Position numbers and translations under genes: made by a program. DNA of 64,000 nucleotides from an uncultured Olsenella sp. (GTDB taxonomy: Bacteria; Actinomycetota; Coriobacteriia; Coriobacteriales; Atopobiaceae), in assembly GCA_900540955.1 (NCBI GenBank), contig UQIF01000004.1, positions 23,503 through 87,502 on the forward strand, in the 5' to 3' direction. The notes under the pieces were generated by a model. It was not told the DNA's origin. It ran no database searches and was given only the letters and a program-made list of their open reading frames with translations. Of this stretch, positions 16,219-24,243 are shown piece after piece. How positions within the stretch are numbered: position 1 is the first letter of the stretch; each line of letters begins with the position of its first letter.

Positions 16219-16710
16219 ATGGCAAAGGCCGGCACCGACCAGCAGGTCCTCGAGGCACTCGAGGCGAAGGCCGCGGACCATGGCGTCGACATCGTCGCCG
16301 TCGAGGTAGTGGGCGCCACCAAGAACCCCTGCGTCCGCGTCTACATTGATCACGCCGACGAGGACGCCCCCACGATCAGCCTCGACGAGGTCGCGGCCGA
16401 GACGGGCTGGATCGGGGAGGTCCTCGACGAGCTCGACCCGCTCCCGAGCGCCTACACCCTCGAGGTCAGCTCGCCCGGTATGGCCCGCCCGCTGCGCCGT
16501 GAGCGCGACTTCGTCCGCTTCGCCGGCTCCTGCGTCCAGCTCTCCACCACCGCGACCGAGGGCCGCCGCAAGTTCACCGGTGCCCTTTTGGGCTGCGAGG
16601 ACGGCAAGGTCTTGCTGGACTGCGACGGCGAGCAGGTCGCCATCGACCTCACCGAAATCAAGAAGTGCAACATCAAGCCCGATTTCTCCGCCGCGGGCAA
16701 GAAAAAGTAG
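16219..16710 (+). CDS. rimP: Ribosome maturation factor RimP
   Basis: 163 residues; helps 30S subunit maturation. The start at 16219 is chosen because AAAAGGAGG lies 5 nt upstream and the N-terminus then matches the family. Blocks seen: VDIVAVEVVG, VRVYIDH, LEVSSPGMARPLRRERDF (the family signature), and a C-terminal SH3-like domain with FTGALLG and LDCDGEQVAIDLTEI. First gene of the conserved rimP-nusA-infB operon, 15 bp before nusA. Confidence 0.95.
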   Translation: MAKAGTDQQVLEALEAKAADHGVDIVAVEVVGATKNPCVRVYIDHADEDAPTISLDEVAAETGWIGEVLDELDPLPSAYTLEVSSPGMARPLRRERDFVRFAGSCVQLSTTATEGRRKFTGALLGCEDGKVLLDCDGEQVAIDLTEIKKCNIKPDFSAAGKKK

Positions 16711-16725
16711 GAAGGATTCACCCTT

Positions 16726-17970
16726 ATGGCATCTGAGATGATGGAAGCCCTTGAGCTCCTCTGCCAGGAGAAGCACATCGACCAACTCTACCTGATCGAC
16801 CGCCTCGAGCAGTCGCTCGCAAAGAGCTACGCCGACGTCCTGCACCTGCCCTTCGGCGCGCGCGTGACCATCGACCGCGCCACTGGCCGCGTCTACGTCT
16901 ACGAGCTCGTCCCCAAGGGCGAGGAGGACCCCGAGACCGGCGACTACACCGAGTTCGACGAGGTCGACGTCACGCCTCCCGGAACCTCCCGCATCGCCGC
17001 GCAGCACGCCAAGACCGAGATCCGCGCCATCGTGCGCAACGCCGCCCGCCAGCAGATCTTCGAGGAGTTCTCGCAGCGCGTGGGCGACATCATCACCGGC
17101 ACCGTGCTCCAGACCACGCCCGACTTCACGATCATCAAGATCCGCGAGGGCGTCGAGGCCGAGCTGCCCCACTTCGACCAGCGCCGCCACCCCGAGGAGC
17201 TCAACGAGCGCCCCGCCGGCGAGCGCTACATGCACAACCAGCGCCTGAAGGCCATCATCATCGGCGTCCGCGACCCCAACGCCGCCCAGCCGACCGTGCG
17301 CGGCGAGCGCCAGCGTCCCTCGATCGTCGTCTCCCGCACCCACCCGGACCTCATCCGCAGGCTCTTCGAGCTCGAGGTCCCCGAGGTCTACGACGGCATC
17401 GTCGAGGTCCGCTCCGTCGCCCGCGAGGCCGGTGTGCGCTCCAAGGTCGCCGTCTCGAGCAACGACGAGCACCTCGACCCGGTGGGCGCCTGCGTCGGCC
17501 CCAAGGGCAGCCGCGTGCGCACGGTCGTCTCTGAGCTTCGCGGCGAGCGCGTCGACGTCGTGCTTTGGAGCGACGACCCCGCCAAGTGCGTCGCGAGCGC
17601 GCTTTCCCCCGCCCGCGTGTCCCGCGTGATCATCGACCCCGAGGACAACTACGCCACGGTCATCGTCCCCGACGACCAGCTCTCGCTGGCCATCGGCAAG
17701 GAGGGCCAGAACGCCCGCCTGGCCGCCCGCCTCACCGGCATGCACATCGACATCAAGAGCGAGTCCATGGCCGCCGGCATCATGCGCGAGGTCCCCGCGG
17801 CCGTCGCCGAGGACTCCCTCATCGACGAGGAGGGCGCGCACCGTTGCGAGTACGTGGGCCCCAACGGCATCCAGTGCCGCAACATGGCCCGTCCCGGCTC
17901 CCGCTTCTGCGGCGTGCACGAGGACCTCGACGGCGTCGAGGTCTCCGACGACCCCGACTCCCTGATCTAG
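16726..17970 (+). CDS. nusA: Transcription elongation/antitermination factor NusA with C-terminal Cys motif
   Basis: 414 residues: N-terminal RNA-polymerase-binding domain (1-130), S1 domain (about 131-205, GDIITGTVLQTTPDFTII), and two KH domains (GACVGPKGSRV; LAIGKEGQNARLA). Beyond the usual end lies a short segment with CEYV-GPNGIQC-RN-ARPGSRFCGVH (about residues 374-399), three Cys and one His spaced like a zinc site. The usual ylxR gene between nusA and infB is missing here. Acts in pausing, termination and rRNA antitermination. Confidence 0.96.
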   Translation: MASEMMEALELLCQEKHIDQLYLIDRLEQSLAKSYADVLHLPFGARVTIDRATGRVYVYELVPKGEEDPETGDYTEFDEVDVTPPGTSRIAAQHAKTEIRAIVRNAARQQIFEEFSQRVGDIITGTVLQTTPDFTIIKIREGVEAELPHFDQRRHPEELNERPAGERYMHNQRLKAIIIGVRDPNAAQPTVRGERQRPSIVVSRTHPDLIRRLFELEVPEVYDGIVEVRSVAREAGVRSKVAVSSNDEHLDPVGACVGPKGSRVRTVVSELRGERVDVVLWSDDPAKCVASALSPARVSRVIIDPEDNYATVIVPDDQLSLAIGKEGQNARLAARLTGMHIDIKSESMAAGIMREVPAAVAEDSLIDEEGAHRCEYVGPNGIQCRNMARPGSRFCGVHEDLDGVEVSDDPDSLI

Positions 17971-18034
17971 GCCACGGCCGACCAAGTTGTAATTCGCCCC
18001 GGGCGCTGCCCGTTTGTGTAGGAAGGTAGGTCAC

Positions 18035-20689
18035 ATGGCAAAGACCCGCGTACATGACCTCGCTAAGGAATACGGCATGTCGAGCAAGGAGATGCTCGAG
18101 CACCTCGCCGACATGAAGATTCCCGCCAAGTCCGCGTCCTCGACGCTCGAGGACGCCTACGTCTCCATCGTCCGAAAGAAGCTCAAGCCCATCCTGGAGG
18201 CTCGCGCCGCCGAGATCGAGGCCGAGAAGAAGGCCGCCGCCCAGAAGGCGGCCGAGGAGGCCCGAGCGGCCGCCGAGCAGGCCGAGAAGGAGCGCCTCGA
18301 GGCTGAGCGCCGCCGCGAGGCCGAGCGCGCCGAGGAGGAGCGCCGCCGCGCCGCCGAGGAGGCCGCCCGCAAGAAGGCCGAGGAGGAGCGCCTGGCCGCC
18401 GAGAAGGCCGCTGCCGAGGAGGCCGAGCGCAACCGCGTGAAGGACACCGCGCCCAAGGCGGCGCCCTCCTTCAGCAGCCTGCTCGACCAGATTGCCCAGC
18501 AGGAGAAGGTCCTGGCGCGGCAGGCTGAGGAGGCCGCGCAGGCCAAGGCCGCCGCCAAGGGCAACGGCCGCCGCAAGAAGGACGACGAGCGCTCCGGCTC
18601 CCGCGGCCCCAAGCGCGCCGCCGAGTCCCGCTCCGGCGAGTCCTCCGCCCCCGCCCGCGAGAACTCCTCCGACGCCGGCGCCGACACCGGCCGCCGCAAG
18701 GGCAAGAAGGGCCGTCGCGGCGAGGAGGGCGGCGAGGACCGCTACTCCCGCATGGCCCGCGAGGCCGAGGCCTACAACCGCTCCCGCGTCCTCGAGGAGG
18801 CCCGCGTGGCCGTCGAGGAGGCGTCGCGCGAGTCCACCGGCCGCCGCAAGAAGCGCAAGGAGCGCCGTCAGAAGCAGGCCGAGCAGGCCGCTGAGCAGCA
18901 GCGCATCGAGGAGGCCATCGCCAACGACCAGGACATCTCCCAGCTCGACACGGTGAAGGTCCCGCAGGGCTCCACGGTCGCCGAGCTCGCCGAGCTCCTG
19001 GGCGTCCCGGCAAACGACATCATCAAGCGCCTCTTCCTCCTGGGCACGCCGCTCACCCTTACCGAGTCCATGTCCGACGAGCTCATCGAGCTCGTGGCCG
19101 ACGACCTCGGCCGCGACGTCAAGGTCATGACCAAGGAGGAGGAGAACTCCTTCACCTTCTTCGACGACCCCTCCGACCTCGTGCCGCGCGCGCCCGTGGT
19201 CACCGTCATGGGCCACGTCGACCACGGCAAGACATCCCTGCTCGACGCCATTCGCCACACCGGCGTGGCCGAGGGCGAGGCCGGCGGCATCACGCAGGCC
19301 ATCGGCGCCTCCCAGGTCTTTATCGGCGGCCGCAAGATCACCTTCATCGACACCCCGGGCCACGCCACCTTCACGGCCATGCGCGCCCGTGGCGCCAAGG
19401 TGACCGACATCGTCATCCTGATCGTCGCCGCCGACGACGGCGTCATGCCCCAGACCATCGAGTCCATCAACCACGCGAAGGCCGCGGGCGTGCCCATCGT
19501 CGTCGCCGTGAACAAGATCGACAAGCCCGGCGCCAGCCCCGACAAGGTCCGCCAGGAGCTCACCGAGTACGGCATCGTCCCCGAGGAGTGGGGCGGCCAG
19601 AACATGTTCGTCAACATCTCCGCAAAGAAGAAGATCGGCATCGACGAGCTGCTCGAGACCGTCCTTCTCCAGGCCGACGTCCTCGAGCTCAAGGGCAACC
19701 CCGACACCTTCGCCTCCGGCAACGTCCTCGAGGCCAAGCTCGACAAGGGCCGCGGCTCCGTCGCGACCGTCCTCGTCACCCGCGGCACGCTCCACATCGG
19801 CGACGCCCTCGTGGCCGGCATGACCTACGGCCGCGTCCGCGCCATGCTCGACCCCAAGGGCCGCCCGGTCGAGGAGGCCGGCCCCTCCGACGCCGTCGAG
19901 ATCTTGGGCCTTCAGTCCGTGCCGAACGCCGGCGACGAGTTCCGCGTGTTCCAGGACGACCGCGAGGCTCGCGACCTTGCCGACCAGCGCGCGCTCAAGG
20001 CCCGCATCGAGGAGCAGAACCGCGTCAAGCACGTGACGCTCGAGAACCTCTTTGCGACCATGGCCGACGCCGAGGTCAAGGAGCTCAACCTCATCATCAA
20101 GGCGGACGTCCAGGGCTCCATCGAGGCGCTCCAGGATTCGCTGGACAAGATGGACCAGTCCGAGGTCCGCATCAACACGATCCACGCCGCCGTCGGCGCC
20201 ATCAACGAGACCGACGTCGTCCTGGCCGACGCCTCGAACGCCATCATCATCGGCTTCGGCGTGCGCCCGGACGCCAAGGCCCGCAACGCCGCCGAGCGCG
20301 ACGGCGTCGAGATCCGCTGCTACGACGTCATCTACAAGTGCCTCGAGGACCTCGACGCTGCCCGCATCGGCATGCTCAAGCCCACCGAGGTCGAGGTCTC
20401 TACCGGCACCGCTACCGTCCTCGACACCTTCAAGGTGCCCAAGGTTGGCATCGCCGCCGGCGTCCGCGTGGAGGAGGGCGAGATCGCCAACACCGACTCC
20501 GTGCGCCTCGTGCGCGACGGCATCGTCGTCTACAACGGCAAGATCGCGTCCATGCGCCACTACAAGGACGAGGCCAAGAGCCTGCGCGCCGGCTCCGAGG
20601 GCGGCATCGGCCTCGAGAACTTCCAGGACATCAAGCCCGGCGACGTCATCGAGGGTTATCGCATCGACCAGGTCGCACGTACGGAGTAG
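18035..20689 (+). CDS. infB: Translation initiation factor IF-2
   Basis: 884 residues from ATG 18035 (GGAAGGTAGG upstream). Residues 1-50 are an IF2N domain (VHDLAKEYGMSSKEML), followed by a long charged Ala/Glu/Arg coiled region to about 310, a second IF2N domain (NDIIKRLFLLG), then the GTPase domain with GHVDHGKTS (about 391), DTPGHATF and NKID, and the IF2 C-terminal domains. Brings initiator tRNA to the ribosome. The gene has a long open antisense frame caused by the repetitive GCC/GAG composition. Confidence 0.97.
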   Translation: MAKTRVHDLAKEYGMSSKEMLEHLADMKIPAKSASSTLEDAYVSIVRKKLKPILEARAAEIEAEKKAAAQKAAEEARAAAEQAEKERLEAERRREAERAEEERRRAAEEAARKKAEEERLAAEKAAAEEAERNRVKDTAPKAAPSFSSLLDQIAQQEKVLARQAEEAAQAKAAAKGNGRRKKDDERSGSRGPKRAAESRSGESSAPARENSSDAGADTGRRKGKKGRRGEEGGEDRYSRMAREAEAYNRSRVLEEARVAVEEASRESTGRRKKRKERRQKQAEQAAEQQRIEEAIANDQDISQLDTVKVPQGSTVAELAELLGVPANDIIKRLFLLGTPLTLTESMSDELIELVADDLGRDVKVMTKEEENSFTFFDDPSDLVPRAPVVTVMGHVDHGKTSLLDAIRHTGVAEGEAGGITQAIGASQVFIGGRKITFIDTPGHATFTAMRARGAKVTDIVILIVAADDGVMPQTIESINHAKAAGVPIVVAVNKIDKPGASPDKVRQELTEYGIVPEEWGGQNMFVNISAKKKIGIDELLETVLLQADVLELKGNPDTFASGNVLEAKLDKGRGSVATVLVTRGTLHIGDALVAGMTYGRVRAMLDPKGRPVEEAGPSDAVEILGLQSVPNAGDEFRVFQDDREARDLADQRALKARIEEQNRVKHVTLENLFATMADAEVKELNLIIKADVQGSIEALQDSLDKMDQSEVRINTIHAAVGAINETDVVLADASNAIIIGFGVRPDAKARNAAERDGVEIRCYDVIYKCLEDLDAARIGMLKPTEVEVSTGTATVLDTFKVPKVGIAAGVRVEEGEIANTDSVRLVRDGIVVYNGKIASMRHYKDEAKSLRAGSEGGIGLENFQDIKPGDVIEGYRIDQVARTE

Positions 20690-20691
20690 CC

Positions 20692-21111
20692 ATGAAGCAG
20701 AATCGCAACTCCCGCAAGGTCAACGAGCAGGCGCGCGAGAAGCTCGCCAACATCCTGCTCTTCGAGATCTCCGACCCCGACCTCGCGCTCGTGACCGTCA
20801 CGGGCGTGGAGGTCTCGGTCGACAAGTCCTTCATGCGCGCCTTCTTCACCTGCGAGGCCGACCGCTACGAGGTGGTCGAGGCCGCCCTCGGGCGCGCCCG
20901 CGGCCGCATTCGCTCGCTGCTCGGCCGCAGCCTCGGCTGGCGCGTGACGCCGGAGCTCGATTTCCGCATCGACACCTCCACCGACGAGGCCGAGCGCATC
21001 GCCCGCGCCCTCGAGGTGGTGCCGCCCACCATCGGCGTCGAGAAGGACGAGTTCGGCTACCCCGTCGAGCCCGCCGACGAGGGCGGCCCCGACGAGGCCG
21101 AGGAAGAGTAA
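20692..21111 (+). CDS. rbfA: Ribosome-binding factor A
   Basis: 139 residues; cold-shock ribosome maturation factor that binds the 30S subunit. KH-like fold with family blocks RVNEQAREKLANIL-type N-terminus (RKVNEQAREKLANILLFEI), SVDKSFMRAFF and LDFRIDTSTDEAERI. Starts 2 bp after the infB stop. A C-terminal acidic tail (DEGGPDEAEEE) is added. Confidence 0.95.
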   Translation: MKQNRNSRKVNEQAREKLANILLFEISDPDLALVTVTGVEVSVDKSFMRAFFTCEADRYEVVEAALGRARGRIRSLLGRSLGWRVTPELDFRIDTSTDEAERIARALEVVPPTIGVEKDEFGYPVEPADEGGPDEAEEE

Positions 21112-21132
21112 GAGAAGAAGGAAACAACCTTG

Positions 21133-22167
21133 ATGCTCATCTCTAACATGGACGGCGAGACCGCTCAGTTCGATGCCCTCTCCGCCCTCATAGATGAGGC
21201 CAAAGACATCGCCGTCTGCGCGCACACGTCGCCAGACGGCGACGCCATCGGCTCCACCCTCGCGCTGGCCGAGATCATCGAGGCCGGCTGGGAGGGCAAG
21301 CGCGTGTGCGTGCTCTTGGCCGACGACGACGTCGTGCCGCGCACGTACAAGTTCCTCCCCGGCCAGGAGAGGCTCACCCACGTGGCGGACTACGATGTCG
21401 ACCCCGACCTCTTCATCTGCGTTGACCTCTCCGACAAGACCCGCCTGAACGAGGCCCAGCGGGTGCTCGAGCGCTCCTCCAAGGTCGGCGTCCTCGATCA
21501 TCACCCGAGCGGCGAGAAGTTCTGGGACGCCGGCGTCGTCCGCACGGGCGCCGCGGCCGCTGGCGTGATCGTGACCGAGTTCGCGATTCACCGCGGAGTC
21601 GACCTCACGCCCACGATGGCGCAGAACCTCATGTGCGCGGTCGTCACCGACACCGGGCGGTTCCAGTACCAGAACGCCGACGGCGAGGCATTCGAGGTCG
21701 CGAGCATGCTCGTGGACGCGGGCGCCTCTCCCTCCGAGATCGCCCTGCGCGTCTACCAGAGCGATCGGCTCGCCTACATCCACCTCTGCGCCGTGGTGAT
21801 GTCGCGCATTACCACCTTTGAGCAGGGCAGGGTTTCCTACAGCTACGCTACGACTGCGGACTTTCGCGCCAACGAGGTTCCCGTCGCCGAGTGCGACGGC
21901 CTCGTCGACCTCGTCCGCTGCGTCGACGGCACGCAGGTGGCGCTCTTCCTCAAGGAGATCCCCGGCGGCAAGGTGCGCGGAAACCTGCGCTCCAAGTGCG
22001 GGCTCGACATCTCGGGCATCGCGCGCCGGCTGGGCGGCGGCGGCCACAGGGCCGCGGCCGGCTTTACCGTGGACGGCAGCGTCGACGAGGCGCTCTCCGC
22101 CGCGTTGCCGTTGCTCCACGCCCTCTTTGAGTCCGAGTCCTCCGTCGAGCACCCGGGGACGAATTGA
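21133..22167 (+). CDS. nrnA: DHH-family oligoribonuclease / pAp phosphatase
   Basis: 344 residues. Degrades short RNA (nanoRNA) and dephosphorylates 3'-phosphoadenosine 5'-phosphate in known relatives. DHH domain: HTSPDGDAIGS, CVDLSD, LDHHPS; DHHA1 domain: SKCGLDISGIARRLGGGGH near the C-terminus. ATG at 21133 has AAGGAA 11 nt upstream; a TTG one codon earlier is also possible. The position between rbfA and truB is conserved in Gram-positive bacteria. Confidence 0.94.
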   Translation: MLISNMDGETAQFDALSALIDEAKDIAVCAHTSPDGDAIGSTLALAEIIEAGWEGKRVCVLLADDDVVPRTYKFLPGQERLTHVADYDVDPDLFICVDLSDKTRLNEAQRVLERSSKVGVLDHHPSGEKFWDAGVVRTGAAAAGVIVTEFAIHRGVDLTPTMAQNLMCAVVTDTGRFQYQNADGEAFEVASMLVDAGASPSEIALRVYQSDRLAYIHLCAVVMSRITTFEQGRVSYSYATTADFRANEVPVAECDGLVDLVRCVDGTQVALFLKEIPGGKVRGNLRSKCGLDISGIARRLGGGGHRAAAGFTVDGSVDEALSAALPLLHALFESESSVEHPGTN

Positions 22168-22184
22168 GACGGGGTCCCAGCGCG

Positions 22185-23120
22185 GTGAACGCGCTTCTCG
22201 CCGTTAACAAACCTCTCGGCATGAGCAGCCACGACGTCGTCAACCGCGTTCGCCGCGCGGTGGGGGAGCGCCGCGTGGGGCATGCCGGCACGCTCGACCC
22301 CGCGGCCTCCGGCGTCCTCGTCGTCGGCATCGGCCAAGCGACCAAGCTTCTTGGCATGCTCACGCTCGACCACAAGTCCTACCGCGCCCGCATCGAGTTC
22401 GGCTCCCAGACCGACACCGACGACGCGGAAGGCGAGGTTATAAAAACAGCCGACGTCCCTGCCGAGCTTTGCGACCCTGCGTTCGCCGAGGCGACGCTGG
22501 CCGCGCTCGTGGGCGAGCACGACCAGGTGCCCCCGGCGTACTCCGCCGTGAGCGTGGGCGGAAAGCGCGCCTACGCGATCGCCCGCGCAGGAGACGAGGT
22601 CGAGCTCTCCTCCCGCCGCATCACCATCAACGAGGCGAGCCTCGTGCGCGTCGAGGGGGGCAACGTCTCGCGCCCCCTCGTCTGGGAAGCCGACTTCGAC
22701 GTGAGCAAGGGCACCTATATCCGCAGCATCGCGCGCGACCTCGGGCTTTCCCTTCAGACCTGCGCCCATCTGTGCGGTCTTGTCCGCACGAGCGCGGGCG
22801 CGCTCACCCTGGCGGACTGCGTCGAGCTCGATGAGCTCGCGGAGCGCGGGGCAGAGCTCGTGACCGAGCGCATGCTCGACCCGGTTGCCGTCCTCGGCCT
22901 GCCTGCGCGCTCCGTTGACATCGCGGAGATCGTCGACATCTCCTGCGGGCGCAGGATTCCCATGGGCGTCGTGACGACGGCCGAGGGCTCCCGCGAGCCC
23001 AAGCCGTGCGAGAAGGTCGCCCTCGTCTGGGACGGCGCGCTCGCGGGAATCTGGGAGCGCCGCGGCACCGACCTCGTGTGCTCCGTGAACTTCCCCCAGG
23101 CCATCGAGGGGGTTCGCTGA
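22185..23120 (+). CDS. truB: tRNA pseudouridine-55 synthase
   Basis: 311 residues. Makes the pseudouridine in the T-loop of tRNAs. Catalytic aspartate in GHAGTLDPAASGVL; also NKPLGMSSHDVV and KGTYIRSIARDLG. The GTG at 22185 gives the normal family N-terminus (NALLAVNKPLG) and has ACGGGG upstream; a TTG at 22164 overlapping the nrnA stop (TTGA) is the alternative and would add seven residues. C-terminal domain is truncated PUA-like. Confidence 0.93.
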   Translation: MNALLAVNKPLGMSSHDVVNRVRRAVGERRVGHAGTLDPAASGVLVVGIGQATKLLGMLTLDHKSYRARIEFGSQTDTDDAEGEVIKTADVPAELCDPAFAEATLAALVGEHDQVPPAYSAVSVGGKRAYAIARAGDEVELSSRRITINEASLVRVEGGNVSRPLVWEADFDVSKGTYIRSIARDLGLSLQTCAHLCGLVRTSAGALTLADCVELDELAERGAELVTERMLDPVAVLGLPARSVDIAEIVDISCGRRIPMGVVTTAEGSREPKPCEKVALVWDGALAGIWERRGTDLVCSVNFPQAIEGVR

Positions 23121-24217
23121 TGCTTACAGACGAGCTCTTCTCGCTGTGCCCTGAAGCTCCGCTCGCCCCCTCGAGGGCGGCGGAGCTCGTTCGCTCGTTC
23201 CCCGGCCTTGCCCCCGCCCCCGTGCCCGTGCGAACGTTCGCCTGCGCGAGCGGCGCCGCTGCGGGCGCCGTGTTCGGCGCTGACGTGCGCGCGGGCGCTC
23301 CCTGCGTGTGCGCCATCGGGGCATTCGACGGTTTCCACCTCGGCCACCAGGGCCTTCTTGCTCGCGCCGTCGCGGAAGCGTCGTCGCGCGGCGCGTCCTG
23401 CGTCGCCGTCACGTTCTCTCCCGACCCGGCGGCCGTCGTCGGCGCAGGCGAGAAGGGCAACCGCCTGCTCGACGTCGCCGGCCGCGTGGACCTTCTTTTG
23501 GCGTGCGGCGCCGACTCGGTCGTCGTGTTCGACTTCACGTCCGGCTTCGCGGCGCTCACCTATGGGCAGTTCATCGACGCGCTTTGCGAGCTTTTGCGCC
23601 TCGAGCGCGTCGTGGTGGGCTCGGACTTCCGCCTTGGGTCCCGCGGGGCGGGGGACGTCAGCGCACTTTCCGAGCTCGGGGCACGCCGCGGCTTTTCCGT
23701 CGTCGGCGTCGACCTGCTCGACGAGGGCGGGGAGCACGTGAGCGCCACGCGCATCCGCGGCCTTGTTCGCGCCGGACGGGTCGAGGCCGCCTCCGGCCTC
23801 ATGGGCCGCCCGCTCGCCATGGCCGGCGGCGTGGCCCACGGCAGGGGAGAGGGCACCTCGTTCGGTTTCCCGACGGCCAACATCGTCGGCGACGCCGCGT
23901 GCTGCATCCCCGAGCAGGGCGTCTACGCCGGGCTCGTCACGCCGCTCGCGGGATCGCCGCGGGCATCTTTTCCCGCGGCGATCAACGTCGGGATGCCGCC
24001 GACATTCGCGGGCGGGCGAGCGGTCGGGGGCGCCTTCATGGAGGCGAACCTCATCGGCTTTTCCGGCGACCTCTACGGCGCCGACGTCGCCGTCACGTTT
24101 TTGCGATGGCTTCGCGACTCGAGGCCCTTCTCTTCTTTGGAGGAGCTCGAGCGCACGGTCCTGGGCAACATAGACTGGGTCGCACGCACCTTCGGCGACC
24201 AGGGGATTTATCTGTAG
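23120..24217 (+). CDS. ribF: Riboflavin kinase / FAD synthetase
   Basis: 365 residues, bifunctional enzyme making FMN and FAD from riboflavin. Adenylyltransferase domain: GAFDGFHLGHQ (about 68-78) and SATRIRGLVRAG; kinase domain: GEGTSFGFPTANI and EANLIGFSGDLYG. The N-terminal 60 residues are longer than usual. The ATG overlaps the truB stop (TGATG), so the two are translationally coupled. Confidence 0.94.
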   Translation: MLTDELFSLCPEAPLAPSRAAELVRSFPGLAPAPVPVRTFACASGAAAGAVFGADVRAGAPCVCAIGAFDGFHLGHQGLLARAVAEASSRGASCVAVTFSPDPAAVVGAGEKGNRLLDVAGRVDLLLACGADSVVVFDFTSGFAALTYGQFIDALCELLRLERVVVGSDFRLGSRGAGDVSALSELGARRGFSVVGVDLLDEGGEHVSATRIRGLVRAGRVEAASGLMGRPLAMAGGVAHGRGEGTSFGFPTANIVGDAACCIPEQGVYAGLVTPLAGSPRASFPAAINVGMPPTFAGGRAVGGAFMEANLIGFSGDLYGADVAVTFLRWLRDSRPFSSLEELERTVLGNIDWVARTFGDQGIYL

Positions 24218-24243
24218 ATGCGGTAAAGGAGGGAGGGCACGCC

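Noticed and set aside
17819..20560. Very long open frame (about 900 codons) on the minus strand across infB and the end of nusA
   Set aside because: It mirrors the repetitive high-GC coding sequence of infB; its translation is low-complexity Val/Leu/Gly/Asp with no domain and no sensible ribosome site.
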